Shown one piece after another: positions 29,682 through 39,329 of a DNA stretch of 64,000 nucleotides. The notes under the pieces were generated by a model. That model saw only the letters and a list, made by a program, of their open reading frames with translations. It did not search any database and was not told the origin of the DNA. The stretch's first letter is position 1, and each line of letters opens with the position of its first letter. The DNA comes from Gulbenkiania mobilis (GTDB lineage: Bacteria > Pseudomonadota > Gammaproteobacteria > Burkholderiales > Chromobacteriaceae): the NCBI GenBank assembly GCA_004346645.1, contig SMDA01000003.1, positions 248,001 through 312,000 of the forward strand. Reading direction: 5' to 3'. The position numbers and the translations under genes are program-made.

Positions 29682-31214
29682 ATGAATCTTCTGAAGGCGC
29701 TGGCTACCGTCAGCAGCATGACTCTGGTGTCCCGGATCCTCGGGTTTGTCCGCGATGCGATCATCGCCCGGGTGTTCGGCGCCGGCTTTGCCACCGATGC
29801 ATTCTTCGTGGCTTTCAAGCTGCCCAACCTGCTGCGGCGCATCTTTGCCGAAGGGGCCTTTTCACAGGCCTTCGTGCCGGTGCTGGCCGAATACAAGCAG
29901 ACGCGCAACGAAGAGGAGACCCGCACCTTCATCGCCCATGTGGCTGGCGCGCTGACGCTGGTGCTGGCGGTGGTAACCGCGCTGGGCATGCTGGCCGCGC
30001 CGGTAGTGATCTGGATATCCGCCCCAGGGTTTGCCGACAGCCCGGACAAGTTTGCGCTGACGGTGACGTTGCTGCGCATCACCTTCCCGTACATCCTGTT
30101 CATCTCGCTGTCGTCGCTGGCAGGCAGCATCCTCAACACCTGGAACCGCTTCTCGGTGCCGGCTTTCGTTCCCACCCTGCTGAACGTGTCGTTCATCCTG
30201 TGCGCGGTGTTGCTCACGCCTTACATGAACCCGCCGGTGCTGGCCCTTGGGGTGGCGGTCTTTCTGGGGGGCGTGGCCCAGCTTTTCTATCAGCTGCCGT
30301 ACCTGCGCAAGATCGGCATGCTGACCTGGCCGCGGCTGGCCTGGCGCGATGCGGCGGTCTGGCGCATCGTGCGCCAGATGGGGCCGGCCATCTTTGGCGT
30401 TTCCATCGCACAGGTCTCGCTGATCATCAACACCATCTTCGCCTCCTTTCTGGTTTCCGGCAGTGTGTCGTGGATGTATTACGCCGACCGTCTGATGGAA
30501 TTTCCCACCGGCGTACTGGGCGTGGCGCTGGGCACCATCCTGCTGCCATCGCTCTCGCGCCATGCCGCGCGCGACACCGGCGAGGCCTTCTCTCAGCTTC
30601 TGGACTGGGGCATTCGGCTGTCGCTGCTCCTGGCACTGCCTTCGGCCGTGGGGCTGGCCGTGCTGTCCGGACCACTCGTGTCCACGCTCTTCATGTACGG
30701 ACGCTTCTCGGCCCACGATGCGCTAATGACACAGCAGGCCCTGGTGGCCTACGCGGTGGGCCTCCTGGGGCTGATCCTGGTGAAGGTGCTGGCCCCCGGC
30801 TTCTATGCCCGGCAGAACATCAAGACGCCGGTAAAGGTGGCGCTACTGACTCTGGCGGCCACACAGCTGATGAACCTCGTCTTCATCGGCCCCCTCAAAC
30901 ATGCCGGGTTGTCGCTGTCGATCGGCCTGGCTTCGTGCCTGAACGCCGGGTTATTGCTGTACCTGTTGCGCCGCCACGGCCATTACACGCCGCAGCCTGG
31001 CTGGAAAGACTTCGGCCTGCGCCTCTTGGCGGCCACCGGCGCGATGGCGCTGGTGCTGTGGGGCGGCCTGCAGCTACCCATTGACTGGCACGCCCGCGCC
31101 TATGTGCGCGCCGCCTCGCTGACGGGTCTGGTCCTGGCAGGCGTGGCCGTGTATTTCGGCAGCCTGTTTGCCCTGGGCTTCCGCCTTCGCGACTTCGCAC
31201 GACGCGAAGTGTGA
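29682..31214 (+). CDS. murJ: Lipid II flippase MurJ
   Basis: 510 aa with about 14 membrane helices. [24 protein letters not shown] and the charged cavity residues in [23 protein letters not shown] are MurJ/MviN hallmarks. Start ATG 29682 begins at the conserved MNLLKA, divergent from rpsT, the common order in Neisseriales. Confidence 0.96.
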   Translation: MNLLKALATVSSMTLVSRILGFVRDAIIARVFGAGFATDAFFVAFKLPNLLRRIFAEGAFSQAFVPVLAEYKQTRNEEETRTFIAHVAGALTLVLAVVTALGMLAAPVVIWISAPGFADSPDKFALTVTLLRITFPYILFISLSSLAGSILNTWNRFSVPAFVPTLLNVSFILCAVLLTPYMNPPVLALGVAVFLGGVAQLFYQLPYLRKIGMLTWPRLAWRDAAVWRIVRQMGPAIFGVSIAQVSLIINTIFASFLVSGSVSWMYYADRLMEFPTGVLGVALGTILLPSLSRHAARDTGEAFSQLLDWGIRLSLLLALPSAVGLAVLSGPLVSTLFMYGRFSAHDALMTQQALVAYAVGLLGLILVKVLAPGFYARQNIKTPVKVALLTLAATQLMNLVFIGPLKHAGLSLSIGLASCLNAGLLLYLLRRHGHYTPQPGWKDFGLRLLAATGAMALVLWGGLQLPIDWHARAYVRAASLTGLVLAGVAVYFGSLFALGFRLRDFARREV

Positions 31215-31216
31215 AC

Positions 31217-31228
31217 CTTCGGCCAACC
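31217..31228. repeat. Intergenic copy of the 12-bp genome signature
   Basis: CTTCGGCCAACC immediately after the murJ stop. Confidence 0.8.
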
Positions 31229-31251
31229 CTGCCTCTCGACAAGGAGACCGC

Positions 31252-32091
31252 ATGCATTCCCCCACTCCCGAACAGTCGCCGCTGGGTAAGAGCGTCCGCT
31301 ACCAGGACACCTATGACCCTTCGCTGCTTTTTCCCATTCCGCGCCAGAGCAAGCGCGACGAGATCGGCGTGTCTGCCGAAGCCCTGCCCTTCGACGGCGT
31401 GGACCTGTGGACGGGCTTCGAGTTGTCGTGGCTGAACCCGCGCGGCAAGCCACAGGTGGCGATCGCCACCTTCCGCATCCCCGCCCACTCGCCGCGCCTG
31501 ATCGAATCCAAGTCATTCAAGCTGTATCTCAACAGCTACAACCAGACACGCATCGACAGCCTGCAGGTGCTCCAGGCGCAGCTGGCGCTGGATCTGTCTT
31601 CCGCGGCTGGCGCGGCGGTTGAGGTGGCGCTCTTGCTGCCGCGCGATTTCCCCGCCCAGAGGCTGGCGGAGCTGCCGGGTGAATCCATCGATGATCTGGA
31701 CATCGAGGTGGACAGCTATGCGCCCTGTCCCGAACGGCTGTCGGCCGACCCGAGGCACATCGTCACCGAAGTGCTCAGCTCCAACCTGCTCAAGTCCAAC
31801 TGCCTCGTCACCGGCCAGCCGGACTGGGGAAGCGTGCAGATTGCCTACACCGGACCGCGCATCGACCGCGAGAGCCTGCTGCGCTACCTGATCGGCTTTC
31901 GCCAGCACAATGAATTCCACGAGCAATGCGTGGAGCGCATCTTCGTCGACCTGATGCGCACCTGCCAGCCCGAGCGGCTGACGGTATACGCCCGCTACAC
32001 CCGACGCGGGGGATTGGATATCAACCCCTTGCGCACCAACGACCCTTCGGCCAACCTTCACCCCGACAACACCCGTACCGCGCGCCAGTAG
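31252..32091 (+). CDS. queF: NADPH-dependent 7-cyano-7-deazaguanine reductase
   Basis: 279 aa, long (bimodular) QueF that reduces preQ0 to preQ1 in queuosine synthesis. Start ATG 31252 with AAGGAG upstream. [14 protein letters not shown] and the active-site block of the second T-fold ([12 protein letters not shown], nucleophilic Cys; then [11 protein letters not shown]) are seen. Ends with a copy of the genome signature in its last codons (32045-32056). Confidence 0.96.
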   Translation: MHSPTPEQSPLGKSVRYQDTYDPSLLFPIPRQSKRDEIGVSAEALPFDGVDLWTGFELSWLNPRGKPQVAIATFRIPAHSPRLIESKSFKLYLNSYNQTRIDSLQVLQAQLALDLSSAAGAAVEVALLLPRDFPAQRLAELPGESIDDLDIEVDSYAPCPERLSADPRHIVTEVLSSNLLKSNCLVTGQPDWGSVQIAYTGPRIDRESLLRYLIGFRQHNEFHEQCVERIFVDLMRTCQPERLTVYARYTRRGGLDINPLRTNDPSANLHPDNTRTARQ

Positions 32092-32158
32092 GGCGGAAGG
32101 CATGCAGGCTGCTGCATGCCCCTGTGGGGGCTGCCCTCTTCCTTGCACGGAGACCGAC

Positions 32159-32608
32159 ATGCGTCTGATGCCATTCCTGCTGCTGGCCTCGCTGCTGGCC
32201 GGCTGCGCCACACTGGACGAAAACAGCTGTCGTACACGTGATGCCACCAGCCTGGGCCGTGACGATGGTCACCAAGGCTATGGCCTGTGGCGGCTAGACA
32301 AGCACATCGAAGCGTGCGGCCGCTACGGCATTACCCTGGACCGTCAGGCCTACCTTGCGGGCCGCGCCGAAGGTCTGCAGTCCTACTGCACCCCGGAAAA
32401 TGGCCAGCGCGTAGGTGAACGGGGCGAGCGCTACGAAGGGGTATGTCCGGCCAATCTGGAGCCGGGCTTCCTGCGCCGCTACTGGCCGGCGTACTGGGAG
32501 TACCGTCAGGATTACCCTGAGGATTTCTGGCCGGGCGGGCGGATGGGTGTCGGCGTGGCCGAAGGCCCTCGCGGCCGCTTCGGCTTCGGGCTGGGCATCG
32601 GTTTCTGA
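32159..32608 (+). CDS. DUF2799 lipoprotein
   Basis: 149 aa. Lipobox LLAGC at about residue 17 after MRLMPFLLLASL. Body has DGHQGYGLWRLDKHIEACGRYGI and YLAGRAEGLQSYCTPENG, typical of DUF2799 lipoproteins (YfiL-like). Function unknown. The start at 32159 was picked for the lipoprotein signal peptide. Confidence 0.85.
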   Translation: MRLMPFLLLASLLAGCATLDENSCRTRDATSLGRDDGHQGYGLWRLDKHIEACGRYGITLDRQAYLAGRAEGLQSYCTPENGQRVGERGERYEGVCPANLEPGFLRRYWPAYWEYRQDYPEDFWPGGRMGVGVAEGPRGRFGFGLGIGF

Positions 32609-32676
32609 GTTTGCCGGCTGCTTGAAAACCGGTGCCTACCGGTGCACCCTGTGTGGTAGACCAACAAGGAGAAACC

Positions 32677-33387
32677 ATGCAGGAACGCTTTTATCTCGAC
32701 CCGTATGCGACCGAGCTGGACACGTACGTTCAGCGCCACGACGCCCGCGGCCTCGTTCTGGCTGAGACCCTCTGTTATCCGCTGGGCGGTGGTCAGCCCG
32801 GCGATACGGGCGTGCTGACGTTCGACGATGGCCGGGTGCTGCGCATCAGCGATACCCGCCGTGACCGTGAAACACGCGAGATCCTCCATCTCGTCGAGGA
32901 TGGCGGCCCCCTGCTCGCGGAAGGCACGCCGGTGCGCCTGACACTCGACTGGGACCGGCGCCACCGCCACATGCGCATCCACACCTGCCTGCATCTGCTT
33001 TCGGTGGTGATACGGGCCGGCGTGACCGGCGGCAACCTCAACGACCAGAGCGGACGACTGGACTTCGACCTGCCCGAAGGCATGGAACTGGAGCGCGAGG
33101 CGATCGAGACGGCGCTGAACCAACTGATCGCCGCCAACCATCCGGTAAACGTGCGCATGACCTCGGGCGCGGCCTTGCAGGCCCAGCCCGAGCTGATCAA
33201 GACGATGTCGGTCACGCCGCCGCTGCATCTGCCCGAGATCCGGCTGATCGAGGTGGACGGAGTCGACCTGCAGCCCTGTGGCGGCACGCATGTGGCCCGT
33301 ACCGGCGAGATCGGCCGTGTGCTGGTGAAAAAGATCGAGAGCAAAGGGGCGCGCAACAAGCGCGTGGTGGTGGCCCTGGCCGACTGA
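32677..33387 (+). CDS. alaX: Alanyl-tRNA editing protein (AlaX type)
   Basis: 236 aa stand-alone editing domain that hydrolyses misacylated Ser/Gly-tRNA-Ala. Zinc ligands HMRIHTCLH (about residue 95) and CGGTHV near residue 200 are intact, with the CYPLGGGQPGDTG glycine motif. Start ATG 32677 with AAGGAG upstream. Ends ahead of the signature-built terminator. Confidence 0.93.
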   Translation: MQERFYLDPYATELDTYVQRHDARGLVLAETLCYPLGGGQPGDTGVLTFDDGRVLRISDTRRDRETREILHLVEDGGPLLAEGTPVRLTLDWDRRHRHMRIHTCLHLLSVVIRAGVTGGNLNDQSGRLDFDLPEGMELEREAIETALNQLIAANHPVNVRMTSGAALQAQPELIKTMSVTPPLHLPEIRLIEVDGVDLQPCGGTHVARTGEIGRVLVKKIESKGARNKRVVVALAD

Positions 33388-33410
33388 ACGGCCCCCTGCC
33401 GCAGACATCG

Positions 33411-33450
33411 AAAAGGGTTGGCCGAAGCCTTTGCTTCGGCCAACCCTTTT
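33411..33450. terminator. Bidirectional terminator built from two inverted genome-signature words
   Basis: Exact inverted repeat: AAAAGGGTTGGCCGAAGC, loop CTTT, then its reverse complement. Each 18-base arm contains a perfect copy of the 12-bp word (33416-33427 and 33434-33445), with A and T runs at the ends so it can work both ways between convergent alaX and the RND pump gene. Confidence 0.9.
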
Positions 33451-33468
33451 GACTGGAACCGGACGGAC

Positions 33469-36400
33469 TCAGGGCGTACCCTGTGGTCCGCCCTCCTCGG
33501 GGCTTGGCGGCACCTTGAAAAGACGCAGCAGGCGTTGCCGCAGGCCGTCCATGTAGGTATAGACCACCGGCACCACCAGCAGCGTAAGCAGGGTGGAGGT
33601 GACCAGCCCCCCGATGATCGCATGCGCCATTGGTGCCCGCGTCTCGGAACCCTCGCCGGTGCCCAGTGCCAAGGGCAGCATGCCGAAGATCATGGCCAGG
33701 CTGGTCATCAGGATCGGCCGCAGCCGCACCCGGCCCGCCTCCACGATTGCCTCCTCGCGTGTCATGCCCTCTCGGCGCGCCTGGTTGATGAAGTCCACGA
33801 GAAGGATGCCGTTCTTGGCGGCCAGGCCCATCAGCATCACGATGCCGATCACCGAGAACATGTTGAGCGTGCTGCCCCACAGGAGCAGGGCCACGAACAC
33901 CCCGACGAAGGCCAGGGGCAGCGCCATCATGATCGCCACCGGCAAGGTGAAGCTGCGGAACTGTGCGGCCAGGATCATGTAGATGAAAATTACCCCCATC
34001 GCCAGCGCCTGTAGCGCGTAGCCCAGCGACTCCTGCATGTCCTGACGTTCGCCTTCCTGCGCGATCGTCACCCCCGGCGGCAGGTCGAAGCCCTGCGTCA
34101 GGGTGTTGATGTCGGCAAACACCGCAGTGTTGTCGCGGCCGCTGATGTTGGCCGTCAGCGCGATCTCGCGCTGCATGTCCACCCGGTTGATCTGGCGCGG
34201 CGTCACTGTCTCTTCCATGCGGGTGACGGCTGACAGCGGCACCATGTAGGCCTCGCCGCTATCGCTGCGCTTGCCGGCCACCGTCATTACGTCCAGCAGC
34301 TCGCTCTGACGCATCTCGCGCGGCACACGCATCCGCACGTCGTAGTTTTCCCCGTCCGGCGCCTCCCAGGTAGTGACCACGTTGCCCGCCAGCAAGATGG
34401 AAAGGCTATCGCCCACGCGGGCCAAGTCCACCCCAAGCGACGAAGCCGCCTCGCGGTTGAGCACCACATTGAGCGCAGGGTCGGCATCGGCCAGGCTGGA
34501 CTCCACATCGGTCACACCCGGAATCTTTTTCAGACGCTCGGTCAGCGCGCGCGCAGTGCGCTCCAGTTCGGCCACGTCGGTACCGCGCAGGCCGAGGTTC
34601 ACCGGCTTGCCGCCGCCGCCCGCCTTGCCCAGCTCCTCGATCGACTGGATCTCAATGCCGGCCACCTTCTGCGCCGCCTTGCGCGCTTCGGCCATCAGCT
34701 GGAACAGACCACGCTCGCGGGTGTCCTTGCTGCCCACATCCACCACCAGCCGTGCCTCGGTCTTGCCGGCACCGAAGCTGCCCGCGCCCACCGAGATGCT
34801 GATGCGATGCACTTCCGGCATGGCGCGTCGCAGTTCGCCGTCCAGCTCCACCGACTTGGCGCGGGTGTAATCCAGCGAGGAGCCGGGTGCGGTCTTGATG
34901 CTGACCTGGAACGAGCCCTTGTCCTCACGCGGCAGGAATTCACCCCCTACCAGCGGCACCAGCGCGAAGCTGCCCACGGTGATGGCCAGCGCAACCAGCA
35001 TGGTGGTCTTGCGGTGTCCCAGCACCCAGCGGATGGCCCCCACGTAGCGCTCGCCCAGCCGGTCCAGCGAGCGCTCGAACCAATCCAGGAAGCGCCCGAG
35101 CGGCCCGCGGTGCGCGTCACCGTGCCGGTGCGGGTCGTACCAGATCGAGGACAACATCGGATCGAGCGTGAAGCTGACGAACAATGAGATCAGCACCGCC
35201 ACCGTTACCGTCAGGCCGAACTGGTGAAAGAACTTGCCGATGATGCCGCTCATGAACCCTACCGGCAGAAACACCGCCACGATGGTAAGGGTGGTAGCCA
35301 GCACTGCCAGGCCGATCTCCTGAGTGCCTTCCAGCGCGGCGTGGTAGTGGCTGCGGCCCATGTTGGCATGGCGCACGATGTTCTCGCGCACCACGATCGC
35401 ATCGTCGATCAGCAGGCCGATCGACAGCGACAGGGCCATCAGGGTCATCAGGTTGAGGGTAAAGCCCAGCGCCTGTACCGCGAACAGTGTGCCGATCAGC
35501 GCCACCGGCAGTGTCAGCCCGGTAATGACCGTGCTGCGCCAGCTGCCGAGGAACAGAAACACGATCAGTACTGTCAGCACAGCACCCTCGATCAGCGTGG
35601 ACTGCACTTCGGACAGCGAGTTGCGCACATCCTGCGACTTGTCGTAGGTGTAAACCACCTGCGTGCCAGCCGGCATCTGGCCTTTCAGGCTGTCGATGGC
35701 GCGCTTGACGCCGTCGGCTACCTGCACCACGTTGGAACCGCGGGCAGCCCGGATATCGATCCCTACCGCCGGCCTGCCGTCGATGAGCGAGATGCTGTTG
35801 CGCTCGGCCTCGGCATCGCGCACGTCCGCCACTTCTGCCAGCCGGATGGGCACGCCCTCACGCTCGGCCACGATCAGATTGGCGAAGTCTTCCGGCGTAC
35901 GCAGCTTGCCGGCTACCCGTACTGCCAGTTCGTTCTGCGTGCTCTCCACCGTGCCGGCCGGGTAGTCGCGGTTGGCATTGCGCACCACGTCGGCCACCTC
36001 GGAAACGGACAGCCCAAGGCCTTCCATGCGCAGGGGGTCCATCTGGATGCGGATCTCGCGCTGCAGACCGCCGATCACTTGCGCCTCGCCCACGCCGCCT
36101 ACCGTCTGCAGGCGCTTCTTCAGTACATTGTCCACCCAGGTGGTAAGGGTACGCTCGTCCACCGAGGGGGAGCTGAGCGTGATCGACAGCAGGGGCTGGT
36201 CGTTGGGATTGAACTGGGACACGGTGGGCGTGGAGATCTCGCGCCGGAAGCTGCCCTGCACCGAGCCGACGCGGTCGCGCACGTCTTGCACGGCGACGTT
36301 CGGGTCCACCGACAGCTCGAACTCGACGATCACCACCGAGCTGCCTTCAAAAGAATAGGAGCGGATGTGCTTGATGCCGTTGATAGTGTTGACGGCTTCC

Positions 36401-36603
36401 TCGATAGGCCGGCTGACTTCGCTCTCCACCACTGTCGGAGAGGCGCCGGTATACTGGGTGGAGATCACCGCTACCGGGAAGCGAATGTCCGGAAACTCCT
36501 CCACCGGCAGACGCGCCCAGGAAAAGAAGCCCAGTACCACCAGTGCGAGCATCAGCACGGTGGCGAAATACGGGTTGTGGATGCTGATGCGGGTGAGCCA
36601 CAT
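33469..36603 (-). CDS. RND multidrug efflux permease (HAE1/MdtB-type)
   Basis: 1044 aa, about twelve membrane helices and two large periplasmic loops. TM4 proton-relay Asp pair in LSIGLLIDDAIVVREN. N-terminus ISIHNPYFATVLMLALVVLG and GASPTVVESEVSRPIEE near residue 55 match the family. It lies 10 bases downstream of its adaptor gene. No outer-membrane channel gene adjoins, so it would use one encoded elsewhere. Confidence 0.96.
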   Translation of the reverse strand: MWLTRISIHNPYFATVLMLALVVLGFFSWARLPVEEFPDIRFPVAVISTQYTGASPTVVESEVSRPIEEAVNTINGIKHIRSYSFEGSSVVIVEFELSVDPNVAVQDVRDRVGSVQGSFRREISTPTVSQFNPNDQPLLSITLSSPSVDERTLTTWVDNVLKKRLQTVGGVGEAQVIGGLQREIRIQMDPLRMEGLGLSVSEVADVVRNANRDYPAGTVESTQNELAVRVAGKLRTPEDFANLIVAEREGVPIRLAEVADVRDAEAERNSISLIDGRPAVGIDIRAARGSNVVQVADGVKRAIDSLKGQMPAGTQVVYTYDKSQDVRNSLSEVQSTLIEGAVLTVLIVFLFLGSWRSTVITGLTLPVALIGTLFAVQALGFTLNLMTLMALSLSIGLLIDDAIVVRENIVRHANMGRSHYHAALEGTQEIGLAVLATTLTIVAVFLPVGFMSGIIGKFFHQFGLTVTVAVLISLFVSFTLDPMLSSIWYDPHRHGDAHRGPLGRFLDWFERSLDRLGERYVGAIRWVLGHRKTTMLVALAITVGSFALVPLVGGEFLPREDKGSFQVSIKTAPGSSLDYTRAKSVELDGELRRAMPEVHRISISVGAGSFGAGKTEARLVVDVGSKDTRERGLFQLMAEARKAAQKVAGIEIQSIEELGKAGGGGKPVNLGLRGTDVAELERTARALTERLKKIPGVTDVESSLADADPALNVVLNREAASSLGVDLARVGDSLSILLAGNVVTTWEAPDGENYDVRMRVPREMRQSELLDVMTVAGKRSDSGEAYMVPLSAVTRMEETVTPRQINRVDMQREIALTANISGRDNTAVFADINTLTQGFDLPPGVTIAQEGERQDMQESLGYALQALAMGVIFIYMILAAQFRSFTLPVAIMMALPLAFVGVFVALLLWGSTLNMFSVIGIVMLMGLAAKNGILLVDFINQARREGMTREEAIVEAGRVRLRPILMTSLAMIFGMLPLALGTGEGSETRAPMAHAIIGGLVTSTLLTLLVVPVVYTYMDGLRQRLLRLFKVPPSPEEGGPQGTP

Positions 36604-36613
36604 GGTGTGTTCC

Positions 36614-37717
36614 TCAGCCCGCGCTCGGCAAGCGCACGGCGTCGCCCGGCTTCATGCCGATCAGGTTGGCCGAAAGCACCACCTCGCCGGCATTCAGCCC
36701 CTTGACCGCCACGGTGCGGGTGGTGTCGGCCGTCAGCAGGATCTCCACCGGCCGTTTTTCCAAGCGGCCGTTGCGCACCACCATCACCCACGGACTCTTG
36801 TCGGCCTCGCGCACCGCCGCTTGGGGCAGGCTGACGGCCTCCGGCAGCTCGCGCAGCACGATGTCCCCCTGCACGAACTGCCCGGCTTTCAGGCGCGCGT
36901 CCCGGTTGTCCACGCGCACATAGGCGGTGAAGCTGCGAGTGCCCGGCGCTGCGACCGGATTGAGGCGGGTTACCCGCCCCTGGAACACCGTGGAGCCACC
37001 CTCAACCTTGAAGCGCGCCGTCTGACCGACGTTCACGCTGGCGGCCCGCTGCGCCGGCAGCGTGGCTTCCACCTCGAGCACCGACAGGTCGGCCACGGCA
37101 AACAGCACCGTGTTGCGGGCGGCCACGTCCCCTACATTGATCTTCTTCTGGTACACCACGCCGTCGAGCGGGGCCTTCACCACGGCCTCGGCCAGATCCT
37201 GGCGGGCGCGAGCCAGCTCCGCGGCCTGAGCGCGGACCTCGCCCTCGCTGACGGCGTAATCGCTCTGCAGCTCTTCAAAGGCCAAGCGCGAGATAAAGCC
37301 GCGCTCTACCAGCTCCCGCTGACGCTGCAGCTTCTGCTGGGACAGGCGCAGGCGTGCCCGGTTGTTGGCCAGTTGCGCTTCCTGCTGGATCACGCTCTGA
37401 CGCAGCGTCTCGCTGTCGATGACCGCGAGCACTTCGCCCCGGCGCACCGTCTGTCCCTCGCGAACCGATACCGACTGCACCGTTCCCTCCGCACGGGCCG
37501 CCACCTGGCTGCTCTTCTCGGGGTTGAGCGTGCCGGTGAACGGCACCGCTTCCGAAACCGTCCCCACCTTGGCGGTGACGATATCCAGCGCCGCAAGCAT
37601 ACGCACCGGCGGCGCAGCGGGCTTGGCGGTCTCGGCTTCTTCCGCCTTCTGGCCACGGTTGCAGCCGGCCAGGGCCAGCATGGCCAGGCAGGCAAGGATT
37701 GCTGTGGTTTGTCTCAT
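36614..37717 (-). CDS. RND efflux periplasmic adaptor lipoprotein
   Basis: 367 aa. Lipoprotein signal peptide with LAGC at residues 16-19. Lipoyl halves (SSQVAARAEGTVQSV and VKAPLDGVVYQK), coiled-coil hairpin between, then barrel and membrane-proximal domains. Member of the MdtA/AcrA family. Co-transcribed with the permease. Confidence 0.95.
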   Translation of the reverse strand: MRQTTAILACLAMLALAGCNRGQKAEEAETAKPAAPPVRMLAALDIVTAKVGTVSEAVPFTGTLNPEKSSQVAARAEGTVQSVSVREGQTVRRGEVLAVIDSETLRQSVIQQEAQLANNRARLRLSQQKLQRQRELVERGFISRLAFEELQSDYAVSEGEVRAQAAELARARQDLAEAVVKAPLDGVVYQKKINVGDVAARNTVLFAVADLSVLEVEATLPAQRAASVNVGQTARFKVEGGSTVFQGRVTRLNPVAAPGTRSFTAYVRVDNRDARLKAGQFVQGDIVLRELPEAVSLPQAAVREADKSPWVMVVRNGRLEKRPVEILLTADTTRTVAVKGLNAGEVVLSANLIGMKPGDAVRLPSAG

Positions 37718-37727
37718 GGTGTCAGCC

Positions 37728-39011
37728 TTATCGTCCGGCGCTGGCGGCCGGGTCCATCCCCTTGGGCAGCAGCAGCCACAGGCGGCCCTGCTGTTTCATG
37801 CGTCCTGCGTACATGCCGGCTTCAGTGCCGAAGCCCCAGAAAAAGTCGGCCCGCACCGCGCCCTTGATGGCACCGCCGGTGTCCTGTGCATGCACCAGCC
37901 GGCGCAGCGGCGTACTGCTCAAGGGCCAGGTGGTTTCCAGGAACACCGGCGCCCCCAGCGGGATATAGCGGGGGTCCACTGCAATGCTGTAGCCGTCGGT
38001 CAGGGGCACACCCAGCGAGCCGATCGGGCCACCCTCGGCGTGTCCCAGCACCCGGAAGAACACATAGCTCGGGTTGCTGTTGAACAACGCCTGACGCCGG
38101 TCCGGATGCGCCCGCACCCACGCCTGGATGCCCTGCATCGATGCGTCGGCCAGGGTCATCTCACCGCTGTCTACCAGGGTCTTGCCAATGGACTGGTAGC
38201 CGTAGCCGTTCTGGTCGGCATAGCCCACGCGCAGCAGCGTGCCGTCCTCCAACTGGATGCGGCCGGAGCCTTGCACCTGAAGGAAAAACAGCTCGGTCGG
38301 GTCTTCCACCCATGCCAATACCGGCGCGCTGCTCACGCCCCTGCCCTGCTCGATCTCGGCCCGTGTGTAGTACGGCACGAAGCGGTCGCCTTCCAGACGA
38401 CCCTTCAGGCGCGTGGTCTTGCCGTCGGTAACGAAGTCGGCCAGCCGCACCCGGTACTGACCTGATGCCGGTTGCGTGGCGCCCGGCACGCTCGCCAGCC
38501 GGTTGGCACCGACCACGCGCACAATGCCCTCACCCCGCTGCCGCTCTGCCGGGCCCGGCTCGAAGGTGTAGAGGTCGGAGGGCACCCCGTATACCGGCCA
38601 CGGGGTGCGCTCGGTGCGTACGCGGCTGCCGTTGAGCAAGGGCTCGTAGTAGCCGGTGATCAGCCCCTGCACGCGGCTGCCATCCGAAACGGACCAGGCA
38701 TTGAAATACTGTTCGAAGTAACGGCGCACGCCCGCCGGTTGCTGCACGTCGACGTTGGCCGAAGCCAGGCAGGCCGCCTGCCAGGCCCCCCAGTCTTTGG
38801 GCTTCCTGGCCAGTGCGCGGCAGCTGTGCTGCAGGGCCTGGAGCGAGGCCGCGTGGGATTCAGCCGTCCAGCCGGGCAGGCTGTCGACCGGAACCGGGGT
38901 ATAGCGCGCGCCGGTGGTGGACGGCCCCGGCACCGTGGGGGCGGGGGGCAGCGTGGAACAGGCCCCCAGCCAGAGCAGCAGAGGCAGGCAAAGCAGTAGT
39001 TTGATGTTCAT
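37728..39011 (-). CDS. mltA: Membrane-bound lytic murein transglycosylase A
   Basis: 427 aa outer-membrane lipoprotein (signal peptide MNIKLLLCLPLLLWLGAC). Cuts murein glycan to 1,6-anhydro products. GLITGYYEPLLNGS and a late HAQDTGGAIKGAVRADFFWGFG contain the catalytic Asp and the 3D-like motif. No good Shine-Dalgarno sequence before ATG 39011; ATG 39023 is an alternative adding four residues. The stop is 10 bases from the adaptor start. Confidence 0.95.
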   Translation of the reverse strand: MNIKLLLCLPLLLWLGACSTLPPAPTVPGPSTTGARYTPVPVDSLPGWTAESHAASLQALQHSCRALARKPKDWGAWQAACLASANVDVQQPAGVRRYFEQYFNAWSVSDGSRVQGLITGYYEPLLNGSRVRTERTPWPVYGVPSDLYTFEPGPAERQRGEGIVRVVGANRLASVPGATQPASGQYRVRLADFVTDGKTTRLKGRLEGDRFVPYYTRAEIEQGRGVSSAPVLAWVEDPTELFFLQVQGSGRIQLEDGTLLRVGYADQNGYGYQSIGKTLVDSGEMTLADASMQGIQAWVRAHPDRRQALFNSNPSYVFFRVLGHAEGGPIGSLGVPLTDGYSIAVDPRYIPLGAPVFLETTWPLSSTPLRRLVHAQDTGGAIKGAVRADFFWGFGTEAGMYAGRMKQQGRLWLLLPKGMDPAASAGR

Positions 39012-39329
39012 CGATGGTGGCATGCGATCGGTAACGGCGTCGTTCGGCCAGGGCTGCCGGCCCGGCCGCCCTCTACGGGAGCAATTCCGGGACCTGGCAA
39101 CCCCTGCGGGAGTCAGCGATTCTCGCCCTATCGCACCGGCATCGCAAGGCAGCCGGGCGGCGCCCCAGCCGCGCCCGGTGCGAGACACGACCATTCATGT
39201 CGCCCTTTGCTAGCGACAGCCCCGGCACCCACACGTAATATGACAAAGCTGTTAAAAACCAGCAGGATTTTATAAAGGCTCCGCGCCAAGGCGCGCTGTC
39301 CCCTTCATCCCTCTGCAAGGAACACAACG
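39012..39329. promoter_or_regulatory. Divergent mltA/racemase intergenic region
   Basis: 318 bases without a supported gene. An AT-rich stretch with TTATAAAG (about 39270-39277) upstream of the racemase is a possible -10. Nothing else recognised. Confidence 0.3.
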
